Shown here: positions 8,627 through 17,212 of the stretch, one piece after another
Position numbering within the stretch: the first letter of the stretch is position 1
Layout: each line of letters starts with the position of its first letter
Assembly: GCF_000711955.1 (NCBI RefSeq)
Contig: NZ_JONR01000038.1
Coordinates: 1-49,511 of the forward strand
From: Nevskia soli DSM 19509
Lineage (GTDB): Bacteria; Pseudomonadota; Gammaproteobacteria; Nevskiales; Nevskiaceae
Length of the DNA stretch: 49,511 bases
Reading direction: 5' to 3'
Program-made: the position numbers and the translations under genes
The notes under the pieces: model-generated
The model's input: the letters and a program-made list of their open reading frames with translations, nothing else
What the model was told of the DNA's origin: nothing
Database searches by the model: none

Positions 8627-9550
8627 CTAGCGCGCGACAATCTGTCGCTGGTAAACGGATAGGTGGGCATAAGCCGTGGCAAGCAGCGGTGCCGAGATCC
8701 CAGCGGCCTGGCCATGACGCACCAAGTCGCCGACGATGCTTTCCGACTCGACGGCGCGTCCCCGCTTTAAGTCCCGGAACATCGATGAAGCGAATCCCGA
8801 TCCCTTCGCGGTGAGCAGTGATCGCGTCGCGCCCACAAATCCATCGGAAGGCGGCTCGCCGCACGCACTGACAATGCCGATGACTTCATCGAACAGATTT
8901 AGAGCGAGTTCAGCGCCGCCGGGGCTCGCCTCGATCTCGCCAATCGTCCCGCGCATTAGGCAGGTGATCGCTCCGACACTGGCCAGCAGAATCCATTTCT
9001 CCCAAAGCTCGCGGCTGATGTCTTGCGAGAGCCTGGCCCCAATCTCCGCGCCCTGCATGAACTGGTCGAGAGCCCCGATGCGCGGACTCAAAATGCCGTC
9101 GAGCTCGCCGTAGGCGAAGTCCTGGTTGGGATTGAGTTGCACGATCCGGCCGTCGTTTTGCAGTTCTGTCGCTACCTTTAGGGCGCAGCCGACCAGATTT
9201 CGTGAACTGAAGCGCTTGGCCAAGAGATCCATATGCCGCATGCCATTCAGCACGGGAAGGATCATCGTGTCGCTGCCGACTGCCGGCGCAAGGTCAGCCA
9301 GCGCCGCGTCCAGTTGAAAGGCCTTCACGGCGAGTAGGATAGCATCGTAGTTCGCGTCCAGCGCGCCGGACGTCACGACCTTGGGCGCCAACACAACGTT
9401 GCCGAGCGGACTCTCAACGTGGAGTCCGTCCCTGCGTAACAGCGAGGCCCGCTCCGGACGTACGAGAAAGGTAACGTCACGCCCCGCCTTACTGAGACGC
9501 GCACCAAGATAGCCCCCGGTCGAGCCGGCTCCGACCACGAGTAAACGCAT
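8627..9550 (-). CDS. 2-dehydropantoate 2-reductase family protein
   Basis: A 307-residue ketopantoate reductase-fold protein. The N-terminal Rossmann domain starts MRLLVVGAGSTGGYLGARL (GxGxxG), and the central region contains LLAVKAFQLDAAL and the conserved NGMRHM in place of the usual NG.GN.E. The C-terminal helical domain includes the SSMFRDLKRGRAVESESIVGD segment, which matches the family motif 'SSM..D...gR.tEid...G'. PanE makes pantoate for coenzyme A, but many paralogues in catabolic islands act on other 2-oxo or hydroxy acids. The ATG at 9550 starts the Rossmann strand directly. The enoyl-CoA hydratase gene lies upstream on the same strand (78-nt gap). The physiological substrate is uncertain. 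Confidence 0.86.
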   Translation of the reverse strand: MRLLVVGAGSTGGYLGARLSKAGRDVTFLVRPERASLLRRDGLHVESPLGNVVLAPKVVTSGALDANYDAILLAVKAFQLDAALADLAPAVGSDTMILPVLNGMRHMDLLAKRFSSRNLVGCALKVATELQNDGRIVQLNPNQDFAYGELDGILSPRIGALDQFMQGAEIGARLSQDISRELWEKWILLASVGAITCLMRGTIGEIEASPGGAELALNLFDEVIGIVSACGEPPSDGFVGATRSLLTAKGSGFASSMFRDLKRGRAVESESIVGDLVRHGQAAGISAPLLATAYAHLSVYQRQIVAR

Positions 9551-9627
9551 TGCTGACGCTTGCTCCTGTGGTGGATCAGGGTTGTACGCAAACACCGCGC
9601 CTATTATCGCCCGATTTCTGGCCGGAT

Positions 9628-10398
9628 TCAGCTGAAACTGGAGAAATCGGACTTTCGCTTCTGCATGAACGCGTTTATGGCTTCCTGCGCCTCGGGTAAA
9701 TTTAGCATCGGTACCATTTTTTCGAACTCCACTTTCAGCGCTTCTTCGAAGGTGCTTTCCGTCCATCCGCGCATCAGTTTCTTGGCGACGCGGATCGCGT
9801 TGGGTGGTTGCAATGCCAGCTTCTCCGCCATGCTGCTGGCGTGCGCCTCCACCTCGGCTTCCGGCAGAACAGCGTTGACCAGGCCCATCTGCATGGCTTG
9901 CTCCGCGGTGAAGGGTGCACCGGTCAGGATTAACTCACTGGCCCGAACATTGCCGATCATTCGGGGGAGCAAATAAGACGACGCGAACTCCGGGCACAGG
10001 CCGATGTTCACGAAAGGCAGCTGCAAGCGCGCGTTCTGGCCCAGGTAGACTAAGTCGCAGTGCAGTAGCACGGTCACGCCGATGCCTATTGCAATCCCGT
10101 TCACCGCGGCGATAACGGGTTTGGGAAAGCCAGCCAGTGTCCGCATGAAGTTTCCAACTGGCGCGCGGTCATCCTTGGGCGGCTTGCTGAGGAAGTCCTG
10201 CATGTCGTTGCCGGCGGAAAAGGCGTCTGGGGCGCCAGCCAGAAGAACGACCCGGACCTCGCCGTCTGTCGCCGCATTGGTAAGTGTTTCGATCAGGGAA
10301 AGGTACATGTCCTGGGTGATCGCATTCTTCTTGTCTGCCCGGTTGAAGCGGATGGTCAGGATGCGTTCCTTTATCTCGGTTTTTATGTGTTCAGACAT
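9628..10398 (-). CDS. enoyl-CoA hydratase/isomerase family protein
   Basis: A 256-residue crotonase-fold protein of normal length. The CoA-binding and oxyanion-hole segments are seen as AFSAGNDMQDF (near residue 60) and GIAIGIGVTVLLHCDL (near 105). The glutamate in NIGLCPEFASS, the second catalytic position, is kept. The first catalytic glutamate typical of true hydratases is not obvious, so isomerase or hydrolase activity is possible. The ATG at 10398 is preceded by a purine-rich stretch. It shares the leftward strand with the ketopantoate reductase-like gene and diverges from the haloalkane dehalogenase gene. Confidence 0.88.
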   Translation of the reverse strand: MSEHIKTEIKERILTIRFNRADKKNAITQDMYLSLIETLTNAATDGEVRVVLLAGAPDAFSAGNDMQDFLSKPPKDDRAPVGNFMRTLAGFPKPVIAAVNGIAIGIGVTVLLHCDLVYLGQNARLQLPFVNIGLCPEFASSYLLPRMIGNVRASELILTGAPFTAEQAMQMGLVNAVLPEAEVEAHASSMAEKLALQPPNAIRVAKKLMRGWTESTFEEALKVEFEKMVPMLNLPEAQEAINAFMQKRKSDFSSFS

Positions 10399-10573
10399 GG
10401 GTTCTTCTCAAGTGGTGGAGCCCTACCTTAACTAGTTACGTGCAAGCCTAAAAACAATTCATATTTATAACTCGTATAAATCGCGTCTATAGCTTGGCAT
10501 CTCCTCAGCAGTGCTGGCTCGCTTTCCATCAGACCTGCTCTACCGGTCAGGATAAGCAGGGTCGATTCCTGGC

Positions 10574-10592
10574 ATCGACAGAAACGATTGGA
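10574..10592 (+). promoter_or_regulatory. second exact copy of the 19-nt motif, upstream of the dehalogenase
   Basis: ATCGACAGAAACGATTGGA occurs here 95 nt before the dehalogenase start, identical to 851-869. In both places it is followed within a few bases by TGCACCT. The arms ATCG and CGAT form a dyad with a 7-nt spacer. The exact repeat is seen; a shared regulator or promoter class is inferred. The rest of 10399-10687 shows no gene. Confidence 0.55.
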
Positions 10593-10687
10593 TTGCACCT
10601 CTGTTCCGATGCAATTATTAGATGGTGTCGATCATCCAATAATAGTGATGATGACATGCCATATGGCAGCGCATGCCTGATAGCTGG

Positions 10688-11575
10688 ATGGAGACGGAAA
10701 TCGTGCAAAAAACCAAGAAAACAGTGAGCGTCCATGGTAGGAACATGGCATATATTGAGCATGGAGATGGCGATGCCATAGTCTTTGTACACGGCAATCC
10801 GACCTCATCGTACCTATGGCGCGACGTCATGCACCCCTTGGAGGGATGCGGACGCCTGATCGCGCCGGATCTGATAGGCATGGGTGATTCGGAAAAGCTG
10901 AGCCCCGCCGGGCCGGATACCTACCGCTTTGCCACGCATGCCAGATATTTCGCTGGCTTCATGGAACAAGTGCTATCCAACCACGACCGGGTGATCCTTG
11001 TCATTCACGACTGGGGGTCGGCCCTAGGATTCAATTGGGCTTTTGAGAATCAGACCAGAGTACGCGGCATTGCATACATGGAAGGTTTCGTTCGTCCGAT
11101 CTCCGGTTGGGATCAGTGGAACCCCATGTCCGCATCTATTTTCCAGGGCTTTCGCTCGGATAAGGGTGAACATCTGGTGCTGGAGCGGAACATATTCGTG
11201 GAAAAGGTGCTGCCGGGATCCATCCAGCGCAAGCTCACCGAGGAGGAGATGACGGAATACCGCCGGCCCTTCCTTAGCCCTAATGACCGTTGGCCCACCC
11301 TGAGTTGGCCTCGGGAGCTGCCGATAGGCGGAGAGCCGGCCGATGTCGTGGCTATCGTCGAGCAGTATTCGAGGTGGCTATCGACCAGCACCCTGCCCAA
11401 GTTATTCGTAAACGCAGAGCCCGGGGCGGTTCTTATTGGCGGACACCGGGAGTTTTGCCGTACCTGGCCGCAGCAAACCGAGGTCACGGTGCCAGGATCG
11501 CATTTCATCCAAGAGGACTCAGGAGAGCAGATCGGACGCGAGATCCGGACCTGGCTGAAGTCGTTGCGGCCGTAA
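10688..11575 (+). CDS. haloalkane dehalogenase, LinB/DhaA type (HLD-II)
   Basis: A 295-residue alpha/beta hydrolase that hydrolyses carbon-halogen bonds to give an alcohol, halide and a proton. With the ATG at 10688 the catalytic residues fall at D108 (HDWGSALGF), E132 (AYMEG) and H272 (SHFIQED), the same numbers as in LinB. The halide-binding pair is N37 (HGNPTSSYLWR) and W109. An acid in the position after the sixth strand identifies subfamily II. The C-terminal FCRTWP, PGSHFIQED and preceding LFVNAEPGA segments are also LinB-like. An ATG at 10673 is in frame but gives no better ribosome binding site. No signal peptide is seen. The MDR gene 11604 follows on the same strand. The family call is strong; the natural halogenated substrate cannot be read from the sequence. 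Confidence 0.93.
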   Translation: METEIVQKTKKTVSVHGRNMAYIEHGDGDAIVFVHGNPTSSYLWRDVMHPLEGCGRLIAPDLIGMGDSEKLSPAGPDTYRFATHARYFAGFMEQVLSNHDRVILVIHDWGSALGFNWAFENQTRVRGIAYMEGFVRPISGWDQWNPMSASIFQGFRSDKGEHLVLERNIFVEKVLPGSIQRKLTEEEMTEYRRPFLSPNDRWPTLSWPRELPIGGEPADVVAIVEQYSRWLSTSTLPKLFVNAEPGAVLIGGHREFCRTWPQQTEVTVPGSHFIQEDSGEQIGREIRTWLKSLRP

Positions 11576-11603
11576 GATCTGAATCGCGACCCACTCCATA
11601 CGA

Positions 11604-12632
11604 ATGAGCCCGAATATGCTGCCCACTCGCAATCGTCAAATCCTCCTGCACTCTAGGCCCAATGGCATTCCTCAGGCCGAAAACTTTCGCCTCGCGGAAT
11701 CAACGCTGCCCCCGATTGGCGATGGACAGGTACTGGTGCGGCACCACTTTCTCTCGGTCGATCCTGCCATGCGGGGCTGGGTCAATGCCGTGACCAACTA
11801 TTCGGACTTGGTTCCGATCGGGGGAGTGATGCGGGCCTTCGCAGCCGGCGACGTCATCGAATCCCACCATCCGGATTATAAAGTCGGGGACTACGTGGTT
11901 GGCATGTTGGGTTGGCAGGAATATTCGGTCGTTTCCACTCGAGCCATCCGCTACAAGATCGCGCAACTTGATTTGCCGCTTTCGCTATATCTGGGCGCGC
12001 TAGGCTTGAATGGGATCACGGCGTATATCGGGCTGACAAAATTCGGCGAGCCGAAGCCGGGGGACACAGTTGTGGTATCTTCGGCAGCAGGGTCTGTAGG
12101 CTCCGCGGTAGGGCAGATCGCCAAAGCCTTGGGCTGCCGCGCGGTCGGCATCGCTGGTGGACCACAAAAGGTCCGCTGGTGCCTCGATGAATTTGGGTTC
12201 GACGCCGCCGTTGATTACAAATCACCGACTTTCGTGGCAGATTTACAGCAGGCCTGCCCCCAAGGTGTGGATGTTTATTTCGACAATACCTCCGGGGCTA
12301 TATCCGATGCAGTCCTGAACTCAATCACATTCGGCGCCCGCATTGTCATCTGCGGCACCGCTTCCGTTGCCAGTTGGGATCCCTGGCCGGCGGGGCCTCG
12401 CCCGGAACGTCATCTACTGGTCAAGCGGGCAAAGATGCAAGGATTCATCAACCTCGACCACGATGATCTATACGCAGAATCGGTGGAGCAGTTGAGTGCC
12501 TGGGTACGGAACGGGCAGCTCCACTATCGTGAGGACATCCTGGAAGGCCTGGAGCAGGCGCCGGGTTCGATTGCGGATCTCTACACCGGGGCCAATGCCG
12601 GCAAGCGGCTCATCCGGTTGAAGGTGGTTTGA
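11604..12632 (+). CDS. NADP-dependent MDR-family oxidoreductase, second copy
   Basis: A 342-residue zinc-independent medium-chain reductase. SVDPAMRGW matches the family's DPxMRG segment near residue 50, and VVVSSAAGSVGSAVGQIAK near 150 is the canonical NADPH-binding loop, better kept than in the homologue at 7564-8601. The end is LYTGANAGKRLIRL. Such enzymes reduce alpha,beta-unsaturated ketones, aldehydes or nitro compounds. It begins 28 nt after the dehalogenase stop and probably shares its transcript. A downstream GST starts 66 nt later. A role on a dehalogenation product is inference. Confidence 0.88.
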   Translation: MSPNMLPTRNRQILLHSRPNGIPQAENFRLAESTLPPIGDGQVLVRHHFLSVDPAMRGWVNAVTNYSDLVPIGGVMRAFAAGDVIESHHPDYKVGDYVVGMLGWQEYSVVSTRAIRYKIAQLDLPLSLYLGALGLNGITAYIGLTKFGEPKPGDTVVVSSAAGSVGSAVGQIAKALGCRAVGIAGGPQKVRWCLDEFGFDAAVDYKSPTFVADLQQACPQGVDVYFDNTSGAISDAVLNSITFGARIVICGTASVASWDPWPAGPRPERHLLVKRAKMQGFINLDHDDLYAESVEQLSAWVRNGQLHYREDILEGLEQAPGSIADLYTGANAGKRLIRLKVV

Positions 12633-12698
12633 GTTTGACCTACGACACGCCCAACGTGGGCAGCAATTTGTGAGACACGAGCAGATAGGGGCCTCGTC

Positions 12699-13421
12699 GT
12701 GATCGACCTGTATTACTGGACGACGCCGAACGGACACAAGATCACAATCTTTCTCGAGGAGGCGCAACTCGAGTACAAGCTGATTCCGGTCAACATCAGC
12801 GCCGGACAGCAGTTCGAGTCAAGCTTCCTGGATATCTCTCCAAATAATCGTATACCGGCGATTGTCGACCGCCACCCGGCGTCTGGTGAAAATCCGATCA
12901 GCATTTTTGAATCCGGTGCTATTCTGCTCTATCTGGCGGAGAAAAGCGGTCAGTTTCTCCCGCAGGATCCACGTGAGCGAATCGATGTTCTTCAGTGGGT
13001 GTTTTGGCAGGTCGCCGGATTGGGACCCATGCTCGGCCAGAACCATCATTTCCTTCAGTATGCCCCAGAGAAGATTCCCTACGCCATCAACCGCTACACT
13101 GCGGAGACAAAGCGCCTTTACGCGGTCCTGAACCGACGACTCGAAGGCCGGCTCTTTATCGCAAACTCCTACTCAATCGCCGACATGGCCTGCTACCCCT
13201 GGATAGTGCCGCACACCCGACAAGGCATTACCTTGGAACAATATCCGCATGTGGCACGGTGGTTCGAAACCGTGAGCCAACGCCCTGCGGTAATTCGAGC
13301 TTACGAGATGGCGACACAGATCAATAACGCCCCGGTGGTTTCAGATAGTTCCCGCGAAATACTGTTCGGCCAATCGGACGCAACCGTCCGCAGCGGAGAG
13401 GGGCCGCACAACACTCGATAG
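12699..13421 (+). CDS. glutathione S-transferase, nu-class (YfcG/YghU)-like
   Basis: A 240-residue glutathione transferase that begins IDLYYWTTPNGHKITIFLEE, the 'TPNG.K' signature of nu-class enzymes such as E. coli YfcG, many of which reduce disulfides. The cis-proline motif is seen at NNRIPAIVD and the glutathione-contact segment at IFESGAIL. The C-terminal helical domain contains SIADMACYPW, the N-capping box. The GTG at 12699 is used because it lies 8 nt after AGGGG and at the family start. It is the last gene of the rightward set dehalogenase-MDR-GST. Confidence 0.9.
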   Translation: MIDLYYWTTPNGHKITIFLEEAQLEYKLIPVNISAGQQFESSFLDISPNNRIPAIVDRHPASGENPISIFESGAILLYLAEKSGQFLPQDPRERIDVLQWVFWQVAGLGPMLGQNHHFLQYAPEKIPYAINRYTAETKRLYAVLNRRLEGRLFIANSYSIADMACYPWIVPHTRQGITLEQYPHVARWFETVSQRPAVIRAYEMATQINNAPVVSDSSREILFGQSDATVRSGEGPHNTR

Positions 13422-13471
13422 GGGCTGCCGGTGCCGGCGTTCGACCGGTGACGCCGCGCTCGTCTGGTGCA

Positions 13472-14047
13472 TCACGACTGTGCAAGAAGATACTGCCGCG
13501 TTCGCTTGAGAAGTGAATTCGAAAGGGCAGAATCGTCGACTAGACGCGACAGCACGACAGCGCCGACCATGGCCGAAACAATCGCCGTAGCACAGTCCCG
13601 CGATGGCTCCGTTGTCGTGCTTGGCAGCTGGCGAGCAATCGTCTCCACCAGACGCTTGTAGCCAGCCGTGGCCTCATGTCTGATATCTTCCCCGGACCTG
13701 GCGATCTCGGATCCCAAGGCCGCGAGGGCGCAACCGCTTTCCGGCTCATCCCTATGCTTGGGGGCCAGGTATCGGCCAAAGATCGCCTTGAGGCCATTCC
13801 CGTGCTGAGCCGCAGCAGCATCCGCTTCAAGCGAATCGATCATGGTGTTGAGAGCATGCGCGATGGCTTCGGCCGCGACCTGTTCCTTTGATTCGAAGTG
13901 CTTGTAAAAGCCGCCGTGGGTGAGCAAAGCCGCGCCCATGAGATCGGCGAGGCCGGTTCCGGCGAGCCCATTGCGCCGAAATTCGTCAGCTGCACCTTTG
14001 ACGATGCGCTGCCTAGTCTCCGCGGCCGCGACTTTCGATTTTCTCAT
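13472..14047 (-). CDS. TetR/AcrR-family transcriptional regulator
   Basis: A 191-residue regulator with an N-terminal TetR helix-turn-helix (about residues 10-55): TRQRIVKGAADEFRRNG, then a LTHGGFYKHFESKEQV recognition helix region. The C-terminal ligand-binding domain begins near residue 80. It is divergent from the NmrA-like gene (14165), and the region between them has repeated AACATCTA half-sites, so autoregulation and control of that gene are likely. The aromatic-rich GGFYKHF motif is common in regulators of NmrA/SDR or reductase genes that respond to electrophiles or quinones. The ligand is unknown. Confidence 0.92.
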   Translation of the reverse strand: MRKSKVAAAETRQRIVKGAADEFRRNGLAGTGLADLMGAALLTHGGFYKHFESKEQVAAEAIAHALNTMIDSLEADAAAAQHGNGLKAIFGRYLAPKHRDEPESGCALAALGSEIARSGEDIRHEATAGYKRLVETIARQLPSTTTEPSRDCATAIVSAMVGAVVLSRLVDDSALSNSLLKRTRQYLLAQS

Positions 14048-14088
14048 TGCCCAGTAGCCCGTGATTTAGTCAAGCAGGTATTGACGAA

Positions 14089-14130
14089 TAGATGATTAGT
14101 AACATCTAATTGGATTATTGTAAACATCTA
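14089..14130. promoter_or_regulatory. candidate TetR operator with three CATCTA half-sites
   Basis: TAGATG (14089-14094) and CATCTA (14103-14108) form a 20-bp inverted repeat with an 8-nt spacer. A further CATCTA, again as AACATCTA, is at 14125-14130. The block lies between the divergent TetR and NmrA-like genes and includes ATTGGAT. The arrangement is seen; binding by the adjacent TetR protein is inferred. Confidence 0.5.
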
Positions 14131-14164
14131 AATGGCGACCTGCCAGAACGAGGAATCAGCAAAC

Positions 14165-15112
14165 GTGACTAAAGCACTGAACGTACTCATTACAGGCGCC
14201 ACCGGCGATACCGGTGGGTTCGCGGTAGCGCAATTACTTGAAAAAGGTCATCGCGTGCGCGCACTTGCGCACCGCAAGGACGATCGATCAAAAAAGCTGG
14301 AAGACCTCGGGGCCGAGGTCGTTGTCGGAGATTTTCTCGACTTCGACGCCGTGCGCTCTGCGATGGAAGGGATGCAGCGGGCGTACTTCTGTTACCCCAT
14401 CATTCCCGGCATCATCCAAGCTACGGCATATTTCGCCCAAGCGGCAAAAGAGGTCGGAGTCGATGGCATCGTCAACATGTCGCAGATCTCGGCGCGCCGG
14501 GAAGCGAAAAGCCACTCGGCACGGAATCACTGGCTGGCCGAGCGCGTTTTTGACTGGTCCGATGTTCCGAACGTCGCGCACATCCGCCCGACCTACTTCG
14601 CGGAATGGCTGCTCTACATGGCCCCGATGATCAAGCAGGGCGTTATGCAGGTTCCATTCAGCAGTGGCCGTCATGCCCCTGTGGCGGCGGAGGATCAGGC
14701 CAGGGTTATTACCGAGATACTCGAGAACCCGGCGCCGCACAGCGGAAAAATCTATCCTCTTTACGGTCCCGTAGAGATGACCTATGAGGAAATCTCCGCG
14801 GAGATTTCCAGGGTTATCGGAAAGCCGATCCGGTTCCAGTCCGTCTCGTTCGATGAATTCTGGGAGATTCTTGGATCAGCGTCGGCATATATGCCCATAG
14901 CCCATGTTACGCGGTCCATGTACGGCGAGTTCGAGCGCAAGGGCCAGCCCAGGACCGGGGAGTCCTACTTGGCCCAGCACTTGCGCAACGTTTCCATCGA
15001 TCACACCAACGGTGTCTTCGCCGGCACCAACGATGTGATTGAGTCGATCGGAGGGCGGCCGCCGACAACTGTTGAAGCGTTCGTGCGAGCGAACCGACAG
15101 ACATTCCTTTAG
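14165..15112 (+). CDS. NmrA-like NAD(P)-binding protein
   Basis: A 315-residue atypical short-chain dehydrogenase of the NmrA/quinone oxidoreductase type. LNVLITGATGDTGGFAVAQLL near the N-terminus carries the GxxGxxG fingerprint, and an ALAHRKDD loop follows that could accept NADP. The GTG at 14165 is preferred: AGGAA lies 9 nt before it, and it starts directly at the Rossmann strand. An ATG at 14132 would add 11 residues, overlaps the third operator half-site and has no ribosome binding site. It is divergent from the TetR gene, the usual setting for NmrA-type quinone or NAD(P)H sensor enzymes. The substrate is unknown. Confidence 0.85.
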   Translation: MTKALNVLITGATGDTGGFAVAQLLEKGHRVRALAHRKDDRSKKLEDLGAEVVVGDFLDFDAVRSAMEGMQRAYFCYPIIPGIIQATAYFAQAAKEVGVDGIVNMSQISARREAKSHSARNHWLAERVFDWSDVPNVAHIRPTYFAEWLLYMAPMIKQGVMQVPFSSGRHAPVAAEDQARVITEILENPAPHSGKIYPLYGPVEMTYEEISAEISRVIGKPIRFQSVSFDEFWEILGSASAYMPIAHVTRSMYGEFERKGQPRTGESYLAQHLRNVSIDHTNGVFAGTNDVIESIGGRPPTTVEAFVRANRQTFL

Positions 15113-15131
15113 GACTGACCTTTAGGACTGA
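15106..15131 (+). repeat. 13-bp tandem duplication across the NmrA stop codon
   Basis: CCTTTAGGACTGA is present twice head to tail. The first copy includes the TAG stop codon of the NmrA-like gene, so the second copy contains a spare stop in the 3' region. It looks like a recent slippage or microduplication event with no coding effect. Confidence 0.8.
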
Positions 15132-15137
15132 ATGAGG

Positions 15138-15166
15138 GGCGGATCTCGCCGCTGGCGAGAACCGCC
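15138..15166 (+). terminator. hairpin after the NmrA-like gene
   Basis: GGCGGATCTCGCC and GGCGAGAACCGCC pair over 13 positions with one mismatch and a 3-nt loop, 26 nt after the NmrA-like stop. No clear T-run follows, so it may be a weak or factor-assisted terminator. Confidence 0.5.
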
Positions 15167-15681
15167 TCCCAGCTATCCTTAGCGCCACAAAAGCGACGGT
15201 ATGAGACCCAACGATGCGAAGTCCTCAATTCCATCCCGGAAGGCCTTCTCCGACTGGGGAGGTTAGTTGGGTACTTCAGAAACAAGTATAGCGGTCGGGC
15301 AGCCGACCTTCGGGTTATCTTTGTTCACTGCGGAACGATAATTTGTCAGAAACTCCGCCAGCGACAGATCGGAAAAGGCGCAGATACAATCATCAAAGAC
15401 GAGGTAGCGTCGGGGCGCTAGATGTGCTTAAAGCAAGAGAAATTGGAGTAGTCCCCCGTCAATTTTCGCAGGACCGTAGCCCATGCTAACAAGCAGCCTC
15501 ACGGGAAAGCCTGGAAAATCTGGTGCATCCAATCAATTAAGACGCAGGAACTGGGCGACGCCGATCCTGGAGAGAGCACCTCCCCGATTATTGCATAGGA
15601 ATCCATATCGTTGACTCTCCATGGGGTCAACTTGCGTTTTGCGCGATGGTCCGGCTCGAATGGCCAGGTTCCAATAATGGA
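15167..15681. other. intergenic stretch with no supported gene
   Basis: Both strands were read. Only short open frames without ribosome binding sites or recognisable motifs occur. An ATTGGAG element is present near 15444. It separates the catabolic set from the TetR/membrane-protein set, and its lower G+C suggests decayed or transferred DNA. Confidence 0.4.
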
Positions 15682-16389
15682 CTAGATTCTCTTAGCAACC
15701 ATTTCAGAGAAGCGCCGGCGCTGAATGGTCATCGATCTAAATTTCTCAAACCCTGGAAGCAACTGTTGTGGGTCACCAGACGGATCTTCAGTACCTGCGC
15801 CCATCCCTGTGGAAGACATGGGCAAGGAGATAGCAGCGATAGCTGTCCGCGTACAGTTGGTGATCATCTGTCTGCCCGCTTGCGCTCTCCCAAGAACGAA
15901 GAGACCCTGCAATGTTCCGGTAAGGTAGTCCGACAATCTGCTGCTTGGCTCCTCCGTGACGCCGCAGCGCCGAAGCGCTGCAGCGAATGTGGTGCTCATG
16001 AACTTCAGATGCTCTACAACTTGGAGCCTGACGGCCGGAACTTTCAGAACATCGTCTAGTGCCGTATTCGCCATTAGGCAGCCGATCCGTCCCTCCTTGC
16101 TGGCCAGAAATCCTCCGATTTCCCGAAGAAGGTGCGCGATATCCGCTAGTCGGATATCCGGATTTCGTAGATCGGATAGCAATGATGCCACGAACAATTG
16201 ACGATAACGCCGCAGCGCAAAGCCAAACATGGTTTCTTTGTTTCCAAACGCGGCATAGAGTCCCTTCCGGCCTACTCCGCTAGCCTCAGCAAGGTCTTCA
16301 TAGCTCGCCTCTGCGAACCCTCGTTCCCAAAAAACGCAAATGACGGCATCTAAGGGGTGCCTGGGCTCAAATGATGATGGATGTGTCAT
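15682..16389 (-). CDS. TetR/AcrR-family transcriptional regulator
   Basis: A 235-residue regulator with the TetR DNA-binding domain at about residues 12-58: VICVFWERGFAEASYEDLAEASGVGRKGLYAAFGNKETMF shows the helix-turn-helix and the following aromatic anchor. The C-terminal domain contains FLASKEGRIGCLMANTALD, as in TetR_C_16-like or YcdC-type regulators. The tail after about residue 190 is polar and probably flexible. It lies downstream of the leftward membrane-protein gene (16466-17212), with a gap of 76 nt. It may control that gene and its divergent homologue. Confidence 0.9.
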   Translation of the reverse strand: MTHPSSFEPRHPLDAVICVFWERGFAEASYEDLAEASGVGRKGLYAAFGNKETMFGFALRRYRQLFVASLLSDLRNPDIRLADIAHLLREIGGFLASKEGRIGCLMANTALDDVLKVPAVRLQVVEHLKFMSTTFAAALRRCGVTEEPSSRLSDYLTGTLQGLFVLGRAQAGRQMITNCTRTAIAAISLPMSSTGMGAGTEDPSGDPQQLLPGFEKFRSMTIQRRRFSEMVAKRI

Positions 16390-16465
16390 GACGAAGCCAG
16401 AGATGTATTCCGCGCAAGATACTCAGGTATTTTCGGGCCACCGAGAAGGTGGAAAAGGACACGTG

Positions 16466-17212
16466 TCAATCGGTCTGTTTCGCTTTCGATGCCTGATCCA
16501 TTAGTGCAGACCCTATCCCAAGCGCGTTGAGCAGCATGAAGCAAGGCACAACCAGAGAAGGCGCGAGCACGGTCGGAAGAGTCAGCATTGCAGGAGGGTC
16601 TGATACGAGCTCGGGAATCTGAAAAGGCCCAGGTAGTCCCATTTGGATTGCGAACAGGCCAGGAACGAGAATCAGGAGTATCCCGGTTGCATGCCAGACC
16701 ACCATTGCATCGGGAGATATACCTGCCCTCCGGACGGGACGGTAAAGCAGGAGCGCGCTCAAGCCGAATACGGCATCTGACAAACCAATTGACAATTCGA
16801 CTAGCCATATGGCCGGATCAACCTTAAAGTGAGCGTAGACAATGGCCGCCGGCGTGGTTATTGCAACCCCCCTGAGCGCCTGAATTCCAACCAGCCAATG
16901 CCTCGGCGCGCCCACGATTAGGTCCTTAAGTCCTCTCCGCACGCGAGGGCAAAGAGTCGCCAGTCCCAAGATCACCGGCGGAACAAATGGCAGCCAGAGA
17001 CCAGGCAAGAGCGCCAGAAAACGCTCTGTGAAATAAACCCCTTGTGACGCAAGTACAACGTCCACGCCCCCCCAAAGCGCAATTGCAGCAATTAGCGGCA
17101 AGACCGCCGCGACCGATTTAGTCTGGCTGCCTATCCGCCTGTCGGTCGTCCGGGCCGCGAGTAGCGTCGTGACGCTCTGAGCCACAAATAGAACCGGCAG
17201 AGAAGAGATCAT
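16466..17212 (-). CDS. uncharacterised polytopic membrane protein (homologue of 17535-18281)
   Basis: A 248-residue hydrophobic protein with about six to seven membrane segments. I do not recognise the family. It shares clear blocks with the divergently transcribed protein at 17535-18281: PGLWLP, HWxVxIQALR, a GLSAxLxY stretch, WHxxGxLxIxVPGxxAIQxGLPGPxQ, and a C-terminal MLTxPxVLAPSLVVPxFxLLNxLG. The conserved Trp-His and Gly-Leu-Pro-Gly-Pro elements lie near predicted membrane ends and could be functional. There is no transporter, quinone or haem signature I can name. The neighbour on the left is a TetR gene, which suggests inducible expression. The call as a real, expressed membrane protein is firm; the function is unknown. 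Confidence 0.8.
   Translation of the reverse strand: MISSLPVLFVAQSVTTLLAARTTDRRIGSQTKSVAAVLPLIAAIALWGGVDVVLASQGVYFTERFLALLPGLWLPFVPPVILGLATLCPRVRRGLKDLIVGAPRHWLVGIQALRGVAITTPAAIVYAHFKVDPAIWLVELSIGLSDAVFGLSALLLYRPVRRAGISPDAMVVWHATGILLILVPGLFAIQMGLPGPFQIPELVSDPPAMLTLPTVLAPSLVVPCFMLLNALGIGSALMDQASKAKQTD

Noticed and set aside
7564..12632. The two MDR reductases as a recent duplication
   Set aside because: The nucleotide-binding loops and most of the sequence differ strongly; they are distant relatives brought into one island.
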